Program-made: the position numbers and the translations under genes
Assembly: GCA_944387865.1 (NCBI GenBank)
Contig: CALXGN010000001.1
Span: forward strand, 186,001-250,000
Origin: Scatomorpha stercorigallinarum
GTDB lineage: Bacteria > Bacillota > Clostridia > Oscillospirales > Oscillospiraceae
DNA: 64,000 nt
Direction: 5' to 3'
The notes under the pieces: model-generated
Database searches by the model: none
What the model was told of the DNA's origin: nothing
What the model saw: only the letters and a program-made list of their open reading frames with translations
Part shown: in pieces, positions 35,405-44,616 of the stretch
How positions within the stretch are numbered: the first letter of the stretch is position 1
How the letters are laid out: every line of letters begins with the position of its first letter

Positions 35405-36243
35405 AAAAGAAAACGCGCGAGCGCCTCGGCCTCACGGCGCTGAATGTCTTTTTCATCGCGCTCTGCTTCGTGACGCTGATACCCATCCTCTACGCGCTGA
35501 GCGTGTCGTTCTCGGGCACGAACTCGCTTTTGAGCTCGGATTTTTCCTTCATACCGAAGGATTTCACGCTAGCCAACTACGTAGAGGTTTTCACCGGCGA
35601 GGATATCATGACCTGGTTTGGCAACAGCATACTGCTGGCCGCGGCCACGGTGTCCATCTCGCTCGCGGTCAGCGTGCCGGCGGCCTACTGCTTTTCGCGC
35701 CGGCGCTTCCCGGGGCGGCGGCTGGTGCTGCGCTGGCTGGTGCTGCTGAACTCCTTCCCCGCCATACTCAGCATGTTCGCCGTTTACCGCCTTTTGCAGC
35801 CGCTGGGGCTGGTGAACCACCGCCTGGGGCTCATCATCGTCTACACCGGCACCATGGCCGTGTTCTCGCTCTGGAACATGAAGGGCTATTTTGACACCAT
35901 ACCCCTCGACATCGAGGAGGCCGCGCGCATCGACGGCGCCACCGACATCCAGGTGGTGACGCGCATCGTCATGCCGCTGGCCAAGCCCAGCGTGGTGGTG
36001 ACGGCGCTGATGGTGCTCATCTACGTCTGGAACGAGTACATCTACGCCACCACTTTCATGACCGGCGAGCAGAACTACACCCTCGCCGCCGGGCTCTACG
36101 CCCTGCAGGCCACCGAGATGAGCGGCAGCTGGCCGGTGTTCGCCGCGGCGAGCATCGCCGTGTCCCTGCCCGTGCTGATAATCTTCTTCCTCTGCCAGAA
36201 GCACATGACTTCCGGCCTCACGGCGGGGGGTGTCAAGGGATGA
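35401..36243 (+). CDS. ABC transporter permease, MalG-like
   Basis: A 280-residue permease with six helices and the EAA loop EEAARIDGATDIQVVTRIVMPLAKPS. It starts with GTG inside the upstream stop and ends overlapping the amylase start (ATGA). With the MalF-like partner it forms the sugar channel. No ATP-binding subunit is encoded in the locus, so a shared MsmK/MalK-type ATPase elsewhere is required. Confidence 0.94.
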   Translation: MKKKTRERLGLTALNVFFIALCFVTLIPILYALSVSFSGTNSLLSSDFSFIPKDFTLANYVEVFTGEDIMTWFGNSILLAAATVSISLAVSVPAAYCFSRRRFPGRRLVLRWLVLLNSFPAILSMFAVYRLLQPLGLVNHRLGLIIVYTGTMAVFSLWNMKGYFDTIPLDIEEAARIDGATDIQVVTRIVMPLAKPSVVVTALMVLIYVWNEYIYATTFMTGEQNYTLAAGLYALQATEMSGSWPVFAAASIAVSLPVLIIFFLCQKHMTSGLTAGGVKG

Positions 36244-37949
36244 ACCGCGCCGCCATATACCACCGGCCAATGAGCGAATACTGCCACGGCCTCGACGAGG
36301 GCCACATCGTCTACCGCCTGCGCTGCGCGAAGGGCGACCTCGAGCGCGTGACGCTCTCCTACGGCGATACCGCCTGCCGCGTAACGCCGATCATCTTCAC
36401 CACGCTGGAGATGGAAAAAGCCGCCTCGGACGAATTCCACGACTACTGGGAGGTGACGGCGGAGAGCAAATACAGCCGCGTCTACTACTACTTCACGCTC
36501 TACGCGCAGGACGGCGAGTGGACGCACTACTACGGCGGCGAGCTCACCCAAACGCTGGTGGACGAGCGCTCGGAGTACTTCAAGCTGCCCTATAACCACC
36601 GCGCGGACATCGCCCACGTCCCGGACTGGGCGCGCGACGCGCTGGTGTACAACATCTTCCCCGACAGCTTCGCCTCGGCGGATGGCTTCGTCCCCGGCAC
36701 GGGCGCGGAGCTCGATCACGGCGGCGAGACGTCCCGCTCGCGCCTCGGCGGCACGCTGGACGGCGTGGCGGCGAACGCGCGGTACATAAAGGAACTGGGC
36801 TTCAACTGCGTGTATCTGAACCCCGTCTTTGCCGCCGGCGAGTACCACAAATACGACACGCTCGACTATATGCACACCGACCCCTGTTTCGGCGGGGACG
36901 CGGCCTTCAAGCGTATGGTGGAAACGCTGCACCGCGAGGGCCTGCGCGTCATCATCGACGGCGTGTTCAACCACTGCGGCTGGCGCTTCTGGGCCTTTGA
37001 GGACGTCGTGCGCAACCAGGAAAAGTCGAAATACTGCAGCTGGTTCTACGGCCTCGAGTTCCCTGTGGAGCGCCCGGCCGGCCCTGAAGCCTACCCCACA
37101 TACGCGACCTACGCCTACGAGCGCATGATGCCGAAGCTGAACACGGCCGACCCCGGGCTGCGCGAATACCTCTGCAACGTGGGCCGCTACTGGATAGAGG
37201 AGTTCGGCGTGGATGGCTGGCGGCTGGACGTGGCGAGCGAGGTGGACGACGGCTTCTGGCGGGCGTTCCGCGCCGCCTGCAAGGCCGCGAAGCCGGACGC
37301 CCTGCTGATAGGCGAGGTCTGGGAGACCGCGCCCCACTGGCTCGCGGGCGACATGTTCGACTCCACCATGAACTACGACTTCCGCCGCCACTGCCTGCGC
37401 TTTTTCGCCCGCGGCGAACTCGACGCCGCCGGCTTTGCCGCGCGCTGCGGCGATATGCTCATGCGCTACAAAAAGCAGATGTCCGGCGTGCAGCTCAACC
37501 TGCTCGACAGCCACGACGTGCCGCGCTTCCTCACGCTCTGCGGCGGGGACAGGCGGCGCTACAAGCTCGCGCTGCTCTTCATGTTCAGCTTTGTCGGGAT
37601 GCCGATGCTCTTCTATGGCGACGAGCTGGGCATGGAGGGCCTTGAGGAGCTCGACTACCGCGCGCCCATGCCCTGGGGCGGCGGGGACCGCGAGCTGTGC
37701 GGCTTCATCTGCCGCCTGGCCGCGCTGCGCCGCGGACACGCCGCGCTGCGCCGCGGGGACTTCCGCGTAAAGCACGCCTGCGGCGGCCTCCTGGTCTACG
37801 AGCGCCGGCTGGGCGCGGAGCGGGTGGCCGTCGCCCTCAACGCCTCGGACAGGGCGGAGCCGCTGCCCGGCGCCGCTGGCCCGCCGCTGTGGGCGGAGGG
37901 CCTCGGCGATAGCGCCCTGGCCCCCTGGGGTTTTGCCGTCTGGGGATAA
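36240..37949 (+). CDS. GH13 alpha-glucosidase / neopullulanase-type maltodextrin hydrolase
   Basis: A 569-residue cytoplasmic GH13 enzyme. An N-terminal beta domain (about 1-120) typical of the cyclomaltodextrinase/neopullulanase group precedes the barrel. Catalytic residues are visible: nucleophile Asp330 in GWRLDVA, acid Glu359 in GEVWE and Asp426 in LDSHDVPR. No signal peptide, so it cleaves imported maltodextrins. It is translationally coupled to the MalG-like gene. Confidence 0.93.
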   Translation: MNRAAIYHRPMSEYCHGLDEGHIVYRLRCAKGDLERVTLSYGDTACRVTPIIFTTLEMEKAASDEFHDYWEVTAESKYSRVYYYFTLYAQDGEWTHYYGGELTQTLVDERSEYFKLPYNHRADIAHVPDWARDALVYNIFPDSFASADGFVPGTGAELDHGGETSRSRLGGTLDGVAANARYIKELGFNCVYLNPVFAAGEYHKYDTLDYMHTDPCFGGDAAFKRMVETLHREGLRVIIDGVFNHCGWRFWAFEDVVRNQEKSKYCSWFYGLEFPVERPAGPEAYPTYATYAYERMMPKLNTADPGLREYLCNVGRYWIEEFGVDGWRLDVASEVDDGFWRAFRAACKAAKPDALLIGEVWETAPHWLAGDMFDSTMNYDFRRHCLRFFARGELDAAGFAARCGDMLMRYKKQMSGVQLNLLDSHDVPRFLTLCGGDRRRYKLALLFMFSFVGMPMLFYGDELGMEGLEELDYRAPMPWGGGDRELCGFICRLAALRRGHAALRRGDFRVKHACGGLLVYERRLGAERVAVALNASDRAEPLPGAAGPPLWAEGLGDSALAPWGFAVWG

Positions 37950-37952
37950 AAG

Positions 37953-37983
37953 TTATACCATCCCGCGCGCCGGGATGGTATAA
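37953..37983. promoter_or_regulatory. 13-bp inverted repeat overlapping a TATAAT before lacI-type gene
   Basis: TTATACCATCCCG is exactly inverted after five bases (right arm 37971-37983). The right arm overlaps a TATAAT at 37979-37984, 18 bases before the regulator ATG, without a good -35. It could be an autoregulatory operator, or a hairpin ending the amylase transcript, although no T-run follows. Confidence 0.5.
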
Positions 37984-38001
37984 TCGTTTCAGGTGATAAA
38001 C

Positions 38002-39012
38002 ATGCCGATAACGATAAAGGATGTGGCGCGCGAGGCGGGCGTATCCGTCTCCACGGTGTCCAAGGTCATAAACGGCCATTACAGCATATCCGAGGCCACG
38101 GCGGCGCACGTCCGCGAGACGATGCGCGCGCTCGGCTATTACCCCAACGCCAGCGCCCAGAGCTTCGCCCGCGGCGCAACGCGGCGCGTCGTCCTGCTCA
38201 CCGACCTCTACCGCAACATCGCCTTTGAGAACCCGCACATGTTCGAGATCATCGCCGGCGCGGAGGAGACGCTGCGCCGCCGCGGCTACACGCTCGAGCT
38301 GCGCGGCACGGACAAGACCGACGCCGGCGAGGCCGCGCGGAACGTCATCGCCCGCCGCGGCGCGGACGCCATCATGGCGCACGTCTCCGTCATGTCCCAT
38401 GAGCTCGCCGCGCTGCTGACGGAAAAGCGCTTCCCGCACATGATCCTCGGCGTCCCCGGCTTCGCCAGCCAGGTCTGCTGGGTGGATATCAACCACGTCT
38501 ACGCCGGCGTGCTGGCCGCCGAACACCTGCACCGGCGCGGCTGCCGCCGCGTGGCCTTCATCGGCGGGCGCGACTACGACCTGAGCTCCACCTGCCGGCT
38601 CGAGGGCGTGCGCCGCGCGCTTGACGACATGGGCTGCGCCCTGAGCGAGAACCGCATCTGGCTGGGCGACTCCACCCTTGCCGACGGCGCGCGCATGACG
38701 CGCCGCCTGCTCGCGCAGAGCCCCGCGCCGGACGCCATCGTCTGCGCCAACAACTACCTCGCGCTCGGCTGCGTGACCGCCGTGCGGGAGGCCGGGCTGC
38801 ACATACCCGCAGATATCGCCGTCATGACCTTTGACGACTACCCCTTCTCCCAGCAGACGGTGCCGCCGCTGACCACCGTCAACATCGACGTCCGCGACAT
38901 GGGCGCCCAGGCCGCCGAGCTGCTCCTGAGCGTCCTGCGCCACCCCAACAAGCAGGTGCAGACGTATATCACAACGTTCAACCTGATCGAGCGCGAATCG
39001 ACGGCGCGGTAG
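38002..39012 (+). CDS. LacI family transcriptional regulator
   Basis: A 336-residue regulator with a classic N-terminal HTH (ITIKDVAREAGVSVSTVSKVING) and a sugar-binding domain. ATG at 38002 sits 6 bases after AGGTGA; a GTG three codons upstream is less likely. It follows the maltodextrin genes and most likely represses them until maltodextrin is present, similar to MalR. Confidence 0.94.
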   Translation: MPITIKDVAREAGVSVSTVSKVINGHYSISEATAAHVRETMRALGYYPNASAQSFARGATRRVVLLTDLYRNIAFENPHMFEIIAGAEETLRRRGYTLELRGTDKTDAGEAARNVIARRGADAIMAHVSVMSHELAALLTEKRFPHMILGVPGFASQVCWVDINHVYAGVLAAEHLHRRGCRRVAFIGGRDYDLSSTCRLEGVRRALDDMGCALSENRIWLGDSTLADGARMTRRLLAQSPAPDAIVCANNYLALGCVTAVREAGLHIPADIAVMTFDDYPFSQQTVPPLTTVNIDVRDMGAQAAELLLSVLRHPNKQVQTYITTFNLIERESTAR

Positions 39013-39033
39013 GATAAGATACAGCACCGCACG

Positions 39034-39069
39034 AAAAAACAGCCCCGGCTCATGCGAGCCGGGGCTGTT
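39034..39069. terminator. convergent terminator between lacI-type gene and SLH gene
   Basis: AACAGCCCCGGCTC pairs over 14 bp with GAGCCGGGGCTGTT around ATGC. Six T follow on the minus strand (end of the SLH gene); the plus side has only a short T-run. Confidence 0.9.
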
Positions 39070-39084
39070 GCCGCGTCTGTTTGC

Positions 39085-42000
39085 TTACTTTACGTTCTCC
39101 ACGAAGCGCATCAGCATCGCCGCCGCTTCGGCGCGGGTGGCGGTACCCTGCGGGGCGAGGATGCCGTCGCCGCGGCCGGACATCACGCCCGCGCCCACGG
39201 CCCACTGCAGGGCCGGCAGGGCGTATTCGCTTATCTGGCCGTAGTCGAGGAAGCCCGTCAGGTCCGCGGAGGCGCTGACGTCATAGCCCTTGCTCTGGGC
39301 GTAGCGCCAGAGTATGGCCGCGAACTGCTCGCGGGTGATGGGGTCGTCCGGCGCGAATTCCGTGGCGCTCACGCCGGTGACGATGCCCTCGCCGGCCGCC
39401 CAGCGGACGGCCCCGGCGTACCACTGCTGCTCCGCCACGTCGGTGAAGGGCATGTCGTAGTCCGACTCCGGTTCGCCCTCAAGGCGGTGCAGTATGGTGA
39501 CTATCATGCCGCGCGTCACGGTGCCGTTGGGCTCAAAGAGCGTCTCCGAAACGCCGTTCATCAGGCCGTTTTCATAGACGTACCCGACGTTCTCATAGAA
39601 CCAGTCGCCCTCGTGCACGTCGATGAAGGGCAGGCCCTCGTCCTCCGGCTCCTCGGTCTCATCGGGCCCCGTGGAGCCGCCGGGGAACACCGGCCAGACG
39701 GGCACATCCGGCTCGTCGGGCGTGGAGGGCGGCGTGACGGTGACGGTGGCGGTGCCGTATATGCTGCTGCCGCCGCTTGCGGTGGCCGTGACGGTGAGGC
39801 TCGTCGCCGTCTCGTCGGCGGCAACGGTCAGAAGGCCGTCTGCCGATATGGAAGTGCCTGCACTGACGCCGCCGCTCACCGACCAGGTGACTTCCTGGCT
39901 GAACTCGCCCGTGCCGCTCACGGTCGCGCTGAACTGCACAGTTTGGCCCGCCTCGACCGTGGCATCGGCCGGGCTGATACTCACACCGGTGACAGATTCG
40001 GGCGGCATGACGGTGACGGTCACGCTGGCGGATTTGCTGCTGTCGCCGCTTGCGGTGGCCATGACGGTGAGGCTCGTCGCCGTCTCGTCGGCGGCAACGG
40101 TCAGAAGGCCGTCTGCCGATATGGAAGTGCCTGCACTGACGCCGCCGCTCACCGACCAGGTGACTTCCTGGCTGAACTCGCCCGTGCCGCTCACGGTCGC
40201 GCTGAACTGCACAGTTTGGCCCGCCTCGACCGTGGCGTTTGCCGGGCTGACGCTCACGCCGGTGACGATTGGGGCGTCCTCGGTGCGGCTGCGGAAGTAC
40301 TTTTCCGCGGTGTAGCTGTCGAGAATCGTGTCTTCGCTCGTGTATGGGCCGATTTGCCCCGCTTCATCCGCGCTATCTCCAACGGAAACGCAGATTTGCT
40401 TGCCCGCATGTGGGTCGGCGGTCACATTAGTGTAGGAATCGAAGGCCCTGAAATTGTCACCTGTGCCGCTGATTTCTATCTCGCCGCCCTTGATGGTCAC
40501 GCCGCCTGTGCCGCTGACACCGCCATTGGCGCTGACGCCGAATTGCCCGGCAGTGATTTCAAGCGTACCGCTCTCAACAGTCACAGAATACGTATTGATG
40601 CCCGTGTTGCCGGCGTCGATCTTAAGCGAGCCACCGCCGGAAATGGTGAGACTAGGCTTGTAAGATCTTTCCTGCCTTATGCCGTTGGAATCATTCTCAG
40701 TGATGGAGTTCTCGCCCTCGATCACCAGCCTGATAGATGTTACATTGCTGCTATTGTGATAAATATTGCCGCTTATCGTTGCGTCCTTCAGCGTCAGCGT
40801 CGCGCCGTCCCACTTGATGTTGTAGTTGGCCTCGTCGCCGCCAATCGTGACTGTGCCGTCCGCGTCCGTTGTGGCGTAGGTGCTGGCTGTGCTGCTGCCG
40901 TTCAGTGTCTCGTCGCCGACCATGATTTCGGATTCGGGCACATTAAACGTTATTTTGAGATATTTGTATGCGGTGAGGTCGGCACCTGTGGCGACATCGC
41001 CTGCACTGCTCGCATTATCTCCGCCCAAGATATCCCCGGTCGTGCCCGACACGGGGGAAATGGTGCAGCTGCTTATGGCCTGAGTCCCGCCCGAGGACGT
41101 GATGCTGTCGCCGCCATAGATAATGGTTTGTCCCTCGCCGGTCTTTATGCCATAGCTGCCGCCAGTCGCGCTGACCGCGCCTCCGCTGATGGCAACGTCG
41201 CCGCTGCCGGCGGAGATGCCGCAGCCGCCGCCCTCTGCCTTGACTGTGCCGTTGCTGATGGCAACGTTGCCGCGCTCGGAGCGGATGCCGCAGCTGTCGC
41301 TGACGGCCATGTCGCCAGTGGCCGTTACGTCGCCGTATCCGCTCATGGTGACGTCCCCTACGGCGCTTATGCCGAAGCTGCCGCCGTTGGCCGTTACTTC
41401 GCCGTATCCGCTCCATGTGACGCCGCTCCCGGCCCTTATTCCAAAGCTGCCGCCGCTGGCATCTACGGTGCTGTTCCCGCTCATTTCGACGTTGCCTTCG
41501 GCGCTTATGCCGAAGCTGTAGTTACCGGCCTCGACGCCAGTGGCCGTTACTTTGGCAAAGCCTCTCGTGACGACATTGCCTCTGGCGTAGATGCCATAGC
41601 TGTCGCTGCCGCTGCCTGTAGCTCGTGCGCCGTAGGCATTGACCTCACCGGTATACGTGTCGGGGTCTCCTATGGTGACGCTGCCCATGGAATAGATGCC
41701 ATAGCTGCTGCCGCTGGTTGCGGTAACGGTGGCGCTGCCGCTGTCGTTGGCATATATGTAGCCGCCGGTGACTTCAACGCTGCCGGCATAAATGCCGCAG
41801 CTTGAGCCGGTGGTTACACCGCCGTTGGCGTAAACTGTACCGCCTCTGACGCTGACGCTGTCGGCGCGAATGCCGTGGCTGTCGGAGTTGCTTTTACCGC
41901 CGTTGGCGGTGACCGTGCCTCCGGTGACGATGACATCTTCATCGGCGAAAATGCCGTAGCTGTGGTCCTCGCTGGTACCTCCGTTGGCGGTGACGTGGCC

Positions 42001-42615
42001 GCCTGAGATATTGACGCTGCCGTTCCAGGAGCAAATACCATAGCTGATAGGGTAGGAAAAATCACTGCCTTGCGCCACGGCGCCGCCGGTGGCTGTGATG
42101 GTGCCGCTGTTGATGTCTATATTGTCACGGGCGTAGATGCCGTGGCTACGGTTAACAGTATATGTGCCTTCGATTCCGCCGCCGGTGACGTCCAAAGAGC
42201 CTTCGCCGGTTATGGTGAGTCCGCCGTTCCAGACGCCGATACCCGGACTGCTGCCTCCAGCGGTGCCGGAAACCCCGATGACTTCGTTATCGCCAATTAG
42301 CTCTATTGTAAAGCTGCCATTCAAGAAGCTAATGCCGCTGGCCTGTTTGATGCTCCCATCGATTGTTGCGTTTTTGAGTGTCAGCGTGCTGCCGTCCCAG
42401 CTGACATCGTAATTGTTCTCGTTGATGTACTCACCACCCGTTACGACGTAGCCGTGCTCGTTTATCCTGGCATACGCCGTGCTGCCCGCACCGCCGGTTA
42501 GATACGTGCCGCCGACAGCTATCGACCGCTGGCTGGACGACGCCAGCGCGCTGCCGGCCAGCGCCGCCGCAAACAGGAACACGCACGCGATCGCCGTGAA
42601 AAACCGCTTGATCAT
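39085..42615 (-). CDS. SLH-domain surface protein with beta-helix and Ig-like repeats
   Basis: A 1176-residue exported protein. A signal peptide (FFTAIACVFLFAAALAGSALAS) is followed by about 570 residues of short Gly/Ser/Thr/Val repeats (GSVEVTGGYIYAN-like), typical of right-handed beta-helix, Cthe_2159-like carbohydrate-binding regions. A second smaller copy (about 575-745) follows, then two nearly identical BIG2-type Ig domains (about 785-950), a Pro/Asp linker and three SLH domains (about 990-1176) that bind secondary cell-wall polymer. It is probably an adhesin or wall-polysaccharide binder. Translationally coupled to the small membrane protein gene upstream. Confidence 0.9.
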   Translation of the reverse strand: MIKRFFTAIACVFLFAAALAGSALASSSQRSIAVGGTYLTGGAGSTAYARINEHGYVVTGGEYINENNYDVSWDGSTLTLKNATIDGSIKQASGISFLNGSFTIELIGDNEVIGVSGTAGGSSPGIGVWNGGLTITGEGSLDVTGGGIEGTYTVNRSHGIYARDNIDINSGTITATGGAVAQGSDFSYPISYGICSWNGSVNISGGHVTANGGTSEDHSYGIFADEDVIVTGGTVTANGGKSNSDSHGIRADSVSVRGGTVYANGGVTTGSSCGIYAGSVEVTGGYIYANDSGSATVTATSGSSYGIYSMGSVTIGDPDTYTGEVNAYGARATGSGSDSYGIYARGNVVTRGFAKVTATGVEAGNYSFGISAEGNVEMSGNSTVDASGGSFGIRAGSGVTWSGYGEVTANGGSFGISAVGDVTMSGYGDVTATGDMAVSDSCGIRSERGNVAISNGTVKAEGGGCGISAGSGDVAISGGAVSATGGSYGIKTGEGQTIIYGGDSITSSGGTQAISSCTISPVSGTTGDILGGDNASSAGDVATGADLTAYKYLKITFNVPESEIMVGDETLNGSSTASTYATTDADGTVTIGGDEANYNIKWDGATLTLKDATISGNIYHNSSNVTSIRLVIEGENSITENDSNGIRQERSYKPSLTISGGGSLKIDAGNTGINTYSVTVESGTLEITAGQFGVSANGGVSGTGGVTIKGGEIEISGTGDNFRAFDSYTNVTADPHAGKQICVSVGDSADEAGQIGPYTSEDTILDSYTAEKYFRSRTEDAPIVTGVSVSPANATVEAGQTVQFSATVSGTGEFSQEVTWSVSGGVSAGTSISADGLLTVAADETATSLTVMATASGDSSKSASVTVTVMPPESVTGVSISPADATVEAGQTVQFSATVSGTGEFSQEVTWSVSGGVSAGTSISADGLLTVAADETATSLTVTATASGGSSIYGTATVTVTPPSTPDEPDVPVWPVFPGGSTGPDETEEPEDEGLPFIDVHEGDWFYENVGYVYENGLMNGVSETLFEPNGTVTRGMIVTILHRLEGEPESDYDMPFTDVAEQQWYAGAVRWAAGEGIVTGVSATEFAPDDPITREQFAAILWRYAQSKGYDVSASADLTGFLDYGQISEYALPALQWAVGAGVMSGRGDGILAPQGTATRAEAAAMLMRFVENVK
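39763..40265 (-). repeat. tandem 273-bp repeat encoding duplicated Ig-like domains
   Basis: Two copies about 230 bp long start at 39763 and 40036 and are nearly identical over long runs, giving a 91-codon period in the SLH gene. The high identity suggests a recent duplication or ongoing gene conversion and allows copy-number change. Confidence 0.85.
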
Positions 42616-42935
42616 TTCTCTTCCTCCTCAGTGTCCCGCTTTTTTTCCCTGTTTCGGTACTTCATGCACAGCGCCGTGATAACCACCGCCGCCGTGAAGG
42701 ACGCAACGCCCACCAGCACATAGCCGCCCGCGTCCTCATAGAGCAGCATGGCGCCGCCCGTGCCGGTCACCGCGGCGCTGTCCAGCCCCGTGGCCGCGCC
42801 CAGGGCGGCCATCAGCGCCGCGAACAGCGCGCAGCTCGCCGCGCCCAGCGCGCCTATGCTCCTCCGCTGCACCCGCCGGGCCAGTATCGCCGCGCGCCGC
42901 CGCGCCAGCCGCGCGCGCTCAGCGTTGCCGCGCAT
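42612..42935 (-). CDS. small two-helix membrane protein coupled to the SLH gene
   Basis: A 107-residue protein of unknown function. A basic, Arg-rich N-terminus (about 1-25) precedes two hydrophobic helices (about 27-50 and 70-92) and a highly charged tail (KKRDTEEEEK). ATG at 42935 is 7 bases after AAAGGAGG; the stop overlaps the SLH start (ATGA). It has the same layout as the protein at 44281-44616, suggesting duplicated members of one family. Confidence 0.7.
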   Translation of the reverse strand: MRGNAERARLARRRAAILARRVQRRSIGALGAASCALFAALMAALGAATGLDSAAVTGTGGAMLLYEDAGGYVLVGVASFTAAVVITALCMKYRNREKKRDTEEEEK

Positions 42936-43008
42936 ACAGCCTCCTCCTTTCGACATGTTCTCTACCTGTATAGGTACACAGGCGGCGGAAAACTCTCACC
43001 AGATGCGC

Positions 43009-43043
43009 AAAAAAATTTTGGCCGCCCCGCAGGGCGGCCAAAA
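43009..43043 (-). terminator. terminator after the PrsW gene
   Basis: TTTTGGCCGCCC pairs over 12 bp with GGGCGGCCAAAA around a 4-base loop and is followed on the minus strand by a T-run, 11 bases past the PrsW stop. It separates the sigma/PrsW unit from the SLH unit. Confidence 0.92.
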
Positions 43044-43053
43044 CAGGCCCGCA

Positions 43054-43692
43054 TTATTCGCTTTTCGCCCTTCCGGCGTAGAGCTGCCGCGCCGCGAAGG
43101 CGGCCGCCAGCAGCATGAGCGGCAGCGCGTAGGCCACGTACTGCGCCCGCCCGCCGTAGGAGGCGAGCAGGTTGTACACCCCGTGGAACACCACCGCCGT
43201 GCCCAGCAGCGCGCAGCTCCCCGCCGCGCGCAGGGCCCCGCGCGGCCAGACATAGACCATGCCGTAACCGACTATGACGCCGCAGACGATGTGCATCGCG
43301 CCCGTGCCGAAGCCGCGTATGAGCAGGAAGCCGAGGTCCTCCGCGCCGTTTTCGATAAGGTAGCAGACGTTCTCGAAGGTGGCGAAGCCCACGGCGGTCA
43401 CCAGTATGGCGGCGCGTATCCTGTCCCCCTCCGGCTCAAATACCAGCAGGTAGAACACGAGCGGGAGGAGCTTCATTATCTCCTCCACCACCGGCGCGAT
43501 CTCCGCCGTTGCCTCCAGCAGCGAGGCGTCCAGCAGCGCGGCGAAAAAGGTGTTCACATAGGCCGACAGCAGGCAGGCGAACATCCCCGCGATGGCGAAG
43601 ATAAAAAACCGCGCGTGCCCCCTCCCCGCGCACAGGGCCGCCACGAGCAGCGGCGCGGCGATGCAGGCAAAGACGTTCTCGATATATGTCAC
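43054..43692 (-). CDS. PrsW family intramembrane metalloprotease
   Basis: A 212-residue integral membrane protein with about seven helices. Candidate metal ligands and the catalytic Glu lie in membrane motifs: PVVEEIMKLLP (EExxK), GFATFENVCYL, GTGAMHIVCG and VFHGVYNLL. PrsW proteases cut anti-sigma factors (RsiW in B. subtilis, RsiT in Clostridioides difficile). The GTG start overlaps the upstream stop (GTGA). It is the last gene of a unit headed by a sigma factor, which fits an anti-sigma-cleaving role here. Confidence 0.88.
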   Translation of the reverse strand: MTYIENVFACIAAPLLVAALCAGRGHARFFIFAIAGMFACLLSAYVNTFFAALLDASLLEATAEIAPVVEEIMKLLPLVFYLLVFEPEGDRIRAAILVTAVGFATFENVCYLIENGAEDLGFLLIRGFGTGAMHIVCGVIVGYGMVYVWPRGALRAAGSCALLGTAVVFHGVYNLLASYGGRAQYVAYALPLMLLAAAFAARQLYAGRAKSE

Positions 43693-44300
43693 GCCCCCGC
43701 CCCCTTCCCGGCCGCGGGCAGCAGGGAGACGAGTATGCCTGTGAGCGCGAAATCTATCCAGAAATAGGGGTTTGCCAGCGTGTCCCCCAGCCAGGTTATG
43801 GACGAGAGCCAGAGGGAATACTCGGCGCAGACAAAGCAGAGCATGGCGATGTGAAAGCGCCTGTGCCCCTCGAAGGCGAGGCCGCGCACAGCGCCCCACA
43901 CCAGCGCACTCATAACGCAGCAGCGCATTATGTCCGAGAACAGGTCGCCGCCGTCAGCGAAGAAGAATACGGCAAAGAGGACAACGCCCGAGACGGGCGC
44001 AATGTACATCGCCGGGCGGCGGTGCGCCCGCTCGGCCGGGCTTGCGAGCGTGTATTGCAGCAGGCAGAGGAAGATGCAGCTCGATATCCAGACGATCTCC
44101 GATACGTAAAACGTCCCCGGCGTGGCCTCGAACAGCACCAGGTAGAGCGTCCAGTACAAAAGCCCCAGCGCGAAGCAGCCGTAGAAGGCGGCGAGCAGGA
44201 AGTGCTCCGCGCTCCGGCGCTTGAAGTGGAGCGCCGCCGATATGGCGCAGCAGACGAGCGTCGCGGCGAACTGGACGGAGTTATCGATCGTCTCTATCAT
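43689..44300 (-). CDS. multi-pass membrane protein of unknown function
   Basis: A 203-residue protein with about six hydrophobic helices and short loops; I recognise no family. It begins 20 bases inside the upstream small membrane protein gene and ends overlapping prsW, so it is a fixed part of the sigma/PrsW unit. It could be the sensor or the protease partner. Confidence 0.75.
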   Translation of the reverse strand: MIETIDNSVQFAATLVCCAISAALHFKRRSAEHFLLAAFYGCFALGLLYWTLYLVLFEATPGTFYVSEIVWISSCIFLCLLQYTLASPAERAHRRPAMYIAPVSGVVLFAVFFFADGGDLFSDIMRCCVMSALVWGAVRGLAFEGHRRFHIAMLCFVCAEYSLWLSSITWLGDTLANPYFWIDFALTGILVSLLPAAGKGAGA

Positions 44301-44616
44301 CGCCGCCCTCCGGCTTCCAGTACGCGCGCAGCTTCACGCCCAGCAGCGTCACCGCGACGCCCAGCGCAAAGGCCAGGACGCCTATCACTATATACCCCGC
44401 CGCGCCGGAGGCAAAAACGCTGCCCGCGCCATGCGCGCCCTCTATCACGGCGGAGCCGTCCAGCGCGGGCATGGCGAAGGCGAGGGCGACGATCACGGCG
44501 AGGCTCGCCGCCGCGCTGCCGCACACGGCGAGCTTTGCCCTCATCGCGCGGCGGCGGCGCTCTATCTCCGCGGCGCGGCGCTTTGCCGCCTCAACGCGCT
44601 CAATATTGCTCCGCAT
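44281..44616 (-). CDS. small two-helix membrane protein, candidate anti-sigma factor
   Basis: A 111-residue protein. A basic, helical N-terminus (SNIERVEAAKRRAAEIERRRRAMRAK) is followed by two hydrophobic helices (about 28-50 and 74-94) and a charged tail. It overlaps the sigma factor gene by 17 bases with GGAGG 9 bases before its ATG. Its position directly after the sigma gene and before prsW is that of an anti-sigma factor, but it has no recognisable zinc anti-sigma motif. Same layout as the protein at 42612-42935. Confidence 0.7.
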   Translation of the reverse strand: MRSNIERVEAAKRRAAEIERRRRAMRAKLAVCGSAAASLAVIVALAFAMPALDGSAVIEGAHGAGSVFASGAAGYIVIGVLAFALGVAVTLLGVKLRAYWKPEGGDDRDDR

